Source: Megachile rotundata (lineage: Eukaryota; Arthropoda; Insecta; Hymenoptera; Megachilidae). Taken from it: a stretch of DNA of 64,000 bases. Location: positions 248,001 to 312,000 of the forward strand of contig NW_027473352.1 of the NCBI RefSeq assembly GCF_050947335.1. Reading direction: 5' to 3'. The notes beneath the pieces are model-generated. The model did no database searches and was not told the origin of the DNA. It saw nothing but the letters and a program-made list of their open reading frames with translations. The translations under genes and the position numbers were made by a program. Every line of letters starts with the position of its first letter. Within the stretch, counting starts at the first letter, position 1. Below are positions 62,691-64,000 of this stretch, one piece after another.

Positions 62691-64000
62691 GTGGTTGTGT
62701 GTTTGTGATTGTGTGATTGTGATTGTGTGATTGTGATTGTGTGATTGTGATTGTGTGATTGTGATTGTGTGATTGTGATTGTGATTGTGATTGTGTGATT
62801 GTGATTGTGTGATTGTGATTGTGTAATTGTGATTGTGTGATCGTGATTATGTGATCGTGATTGTGAATGTGTGATTGTGATTGTGTGATACTGATTGTGT
62901 GATTGTGATTGTGTGATTGTGATTGTGTGATTGTGATTGTGTGATTGTGATTGTGTGATTGTGATTGTGTGATTGTGATTGTGTGATTGTGATTGTGTGA
63001 TTGTGATTGTGTGATTGTGATTGTGTGATTGTGATTGTGTGATTGTGATTGTGTGATTGTGATTGTGTGATTGTGATTGTGTGATTGTGATTGTGTGATT
63101 GTGATTGTGTGATTGTGATTGTGTGATTGTGATTGTGTGATTGTGATTGTGTGATTGTGATTGTGTGATTGTGATTGTGTGAATGTGATTGTGTGATTGT
63201 GATTGTGTGATTGTGATTGTGTGATTGTGATTGTGTGATTGTGATTGTGTGATTGTGATTGTGTGATTGTGATTGTGTGATTGTGATCGTGTGATCGTGA
63301 TAATGTGATCGTGATTGTGAATGTGTGATTGTGATTGTGATTGTGTGAATGTGTGATTGTGATTGTGTGATCGTGATTGTGAGATAGTGATTGTGTGATC
63401 GTGATTGTGTGATTGTGTTATTGTGATTGCGTGATTCTGATTGTGTGATTGTGATTGTGTGATTGTGTGATCGTGATTGTGGGATTGTGACTGTGTGATT
63501 GTGTGATCGTGATTGAGATTGTGTGATTGTGATTGTGTGATTGTGATGGTGTGAATGTGATTGTGTGATTGTGATTGTGTGATTGTGATTGTGTGATTGT
63601 GATTGTGTGATTGTGATTGTGTGATTGTGATTGTGTGATTGTGATTGTGTGATCGTGATTGTGTGATCGTGATTGTGGGATTGTGACTGTGTGATTTTGT
63701 GATCGTGATTGAGGTTGTGTGATTGTGATTGTGTGACTGTGTTATTGTGATTGTGTGATTCTGATTGTGTGATTGTGATTGTGTGATCGTGACTGTGTGG
63801 TCGTGATTGTGGGATTGTGACTGTGTGATTGTGTGATAGTGACTGTGTGATCGTGATTGTGTGATCGTGATTGTGGAATTGTGACTGTGTGATTGTGTGA
63901 TCGTGATTGAGATTGTGTGATTGTAATTGTGTGATTGTGATTGTGTGATTGTGATCGTGTGATTGTGCCATCGTGATTGTGCGATCGCGATTGTGTGATT
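62691..64000 (+). repeat. 1820-bp tandem duplication, copy 2 (cut by window end)
   Basis: This is the second copy, running to the end of the window inside the GTGCGATCGCG unit near 63980. The array continues beyond the window in the same orientation. Confidence 0.94.

Larger units (their letters stand above)
1..64000 (+). repeat. 64 kb satellite array, 14-bp unit GATTGTGATTGTGT
   Basis: The whole window is a head-to-tail array of the 14-mer GATTGTGATTGTGT and its variants, always with the G/T-rich sequence on the + strand. The unit is a 6-mer GATTGT plus an 8-mer GATTGTGT. In variant blocks the order of 6-mers and 8-mers changes (8+8 or 6+6 runs), so the phase shifts without leaving the motif family. 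No stretch of 100 bases lacks the motif, and I found no unique flank, gene, transposon end or poly-A tail. The + strand has TGA in all three frames within every 42 bases. The - strand has no stop in the pure repeat. The likely setting is eukaryotic heterochromatin, but no sequence here proves its chromosomal location. Confidence 0.97.

Noticed and set aside
1..64000. CRISPR array
   Set aside because: The repeats are 14 bp, contiguous and have no unique spacers.
1..64000. Telomeric repeat
   Set aside because: It is G/T-rich and strand-asymmetric, but the unit is not a known telomere repeat such as TTAGGG or TTTAGGG and has no G-run.
1..64000. G-quadruplex or long Z-DNA tracts
   Set aside because: The consensus has no GG, and variants reach only a single GGG. 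GTGTG runs are broken by GATT every few bases, so long alternating purine-pyrimidine stretches are absent.

Overview
The whole 64 kb window is one tandem-repeat (satellite) array. I see no single-copy DNA, no protein-coding gene that I can support, no RNA gene, no transposon and no CRISPR array. The basic unit on the + strand is the 14-mer GATTGTGATTGTGT (5 G, 2 A, 7 T, no C). It is built from a 6-mer GATTGT followed by an 8-mer GATTGTGT. Every part of the window is this unit, a point-variant of it, or a local re-ordering of 6-mer and 8-mer blocks. The G/T-rich strand is the + strand from base 1 to base 64000, with no inversion anywhere.

Two textures alternate. (1) Homogeneous tracts repeat the 14-mer almost without change. 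The main ones are about 1035-1592, 10651-11975, 20031-20770, 28021-29069, 35040-36125, 38380-39565, 41850-43601 (the longest, about 125 units), 49142-49755 and 59236-60586. (2) Variant-rich blocks carry characteristic changes, mainly GATCGTG, GCGTG, GCGATCGC, GTGGGATTG, GACTGTG, GTGTTATTG and GATTCTTGTG. Most C residues on the + strand lie in CpG, so these blocks carry the CpGs while the homogeneous tracts have essentially none. The variants act as fingerprints that reveal a hierarchy of longer repeats.

The hierarchy has three levels. A 9.6-10.0 kb higher-order period joins base 1 to 9558 and base 48108 to 58155. A near-identical 14 kb duplication pairs 1 to about 14.07 kb with 48108 to about 62.68 kb. 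Many younger local tandem duplications lie on top: about 444/430 bp at 15.2-15.8 kb, 1296/1268 bp at 22.7-24.7 kb, 1914 bp at 24.3-28.0 kb, 690/704 bp at 29.1-30.4 kb, 3440/3454 bp at 35-41.8 kb, 1320 bp at 43.9-46.5 kb, 621 bp at 53.3-53.9 kb and 1820 bp at 60.9-64.0 kb. Most length differences between copies are exact multiples of 14 bp, as expected for slippage and unequal exchange in register.

Organism: the sequence alone does not identify it. A megabase-style satellite with nested higher-order repeats points to a eukaryotic heterochromatic, subtelomeric or centromere-adjacent region. The CpG/TpG/CpA variant pattern would fit a genome with CpG methylation (for example a vertebrate or plant), but this is inference.

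Long open frames exist on the - strand, up to 640 codons. They arise because the 14-mer contains no stop on that strand and 14 is not a multiple of 3, so all three frames read the same 14-residue peptide TITITQSQSHNHNH. I treat them as by-products of the repeat, not genes.
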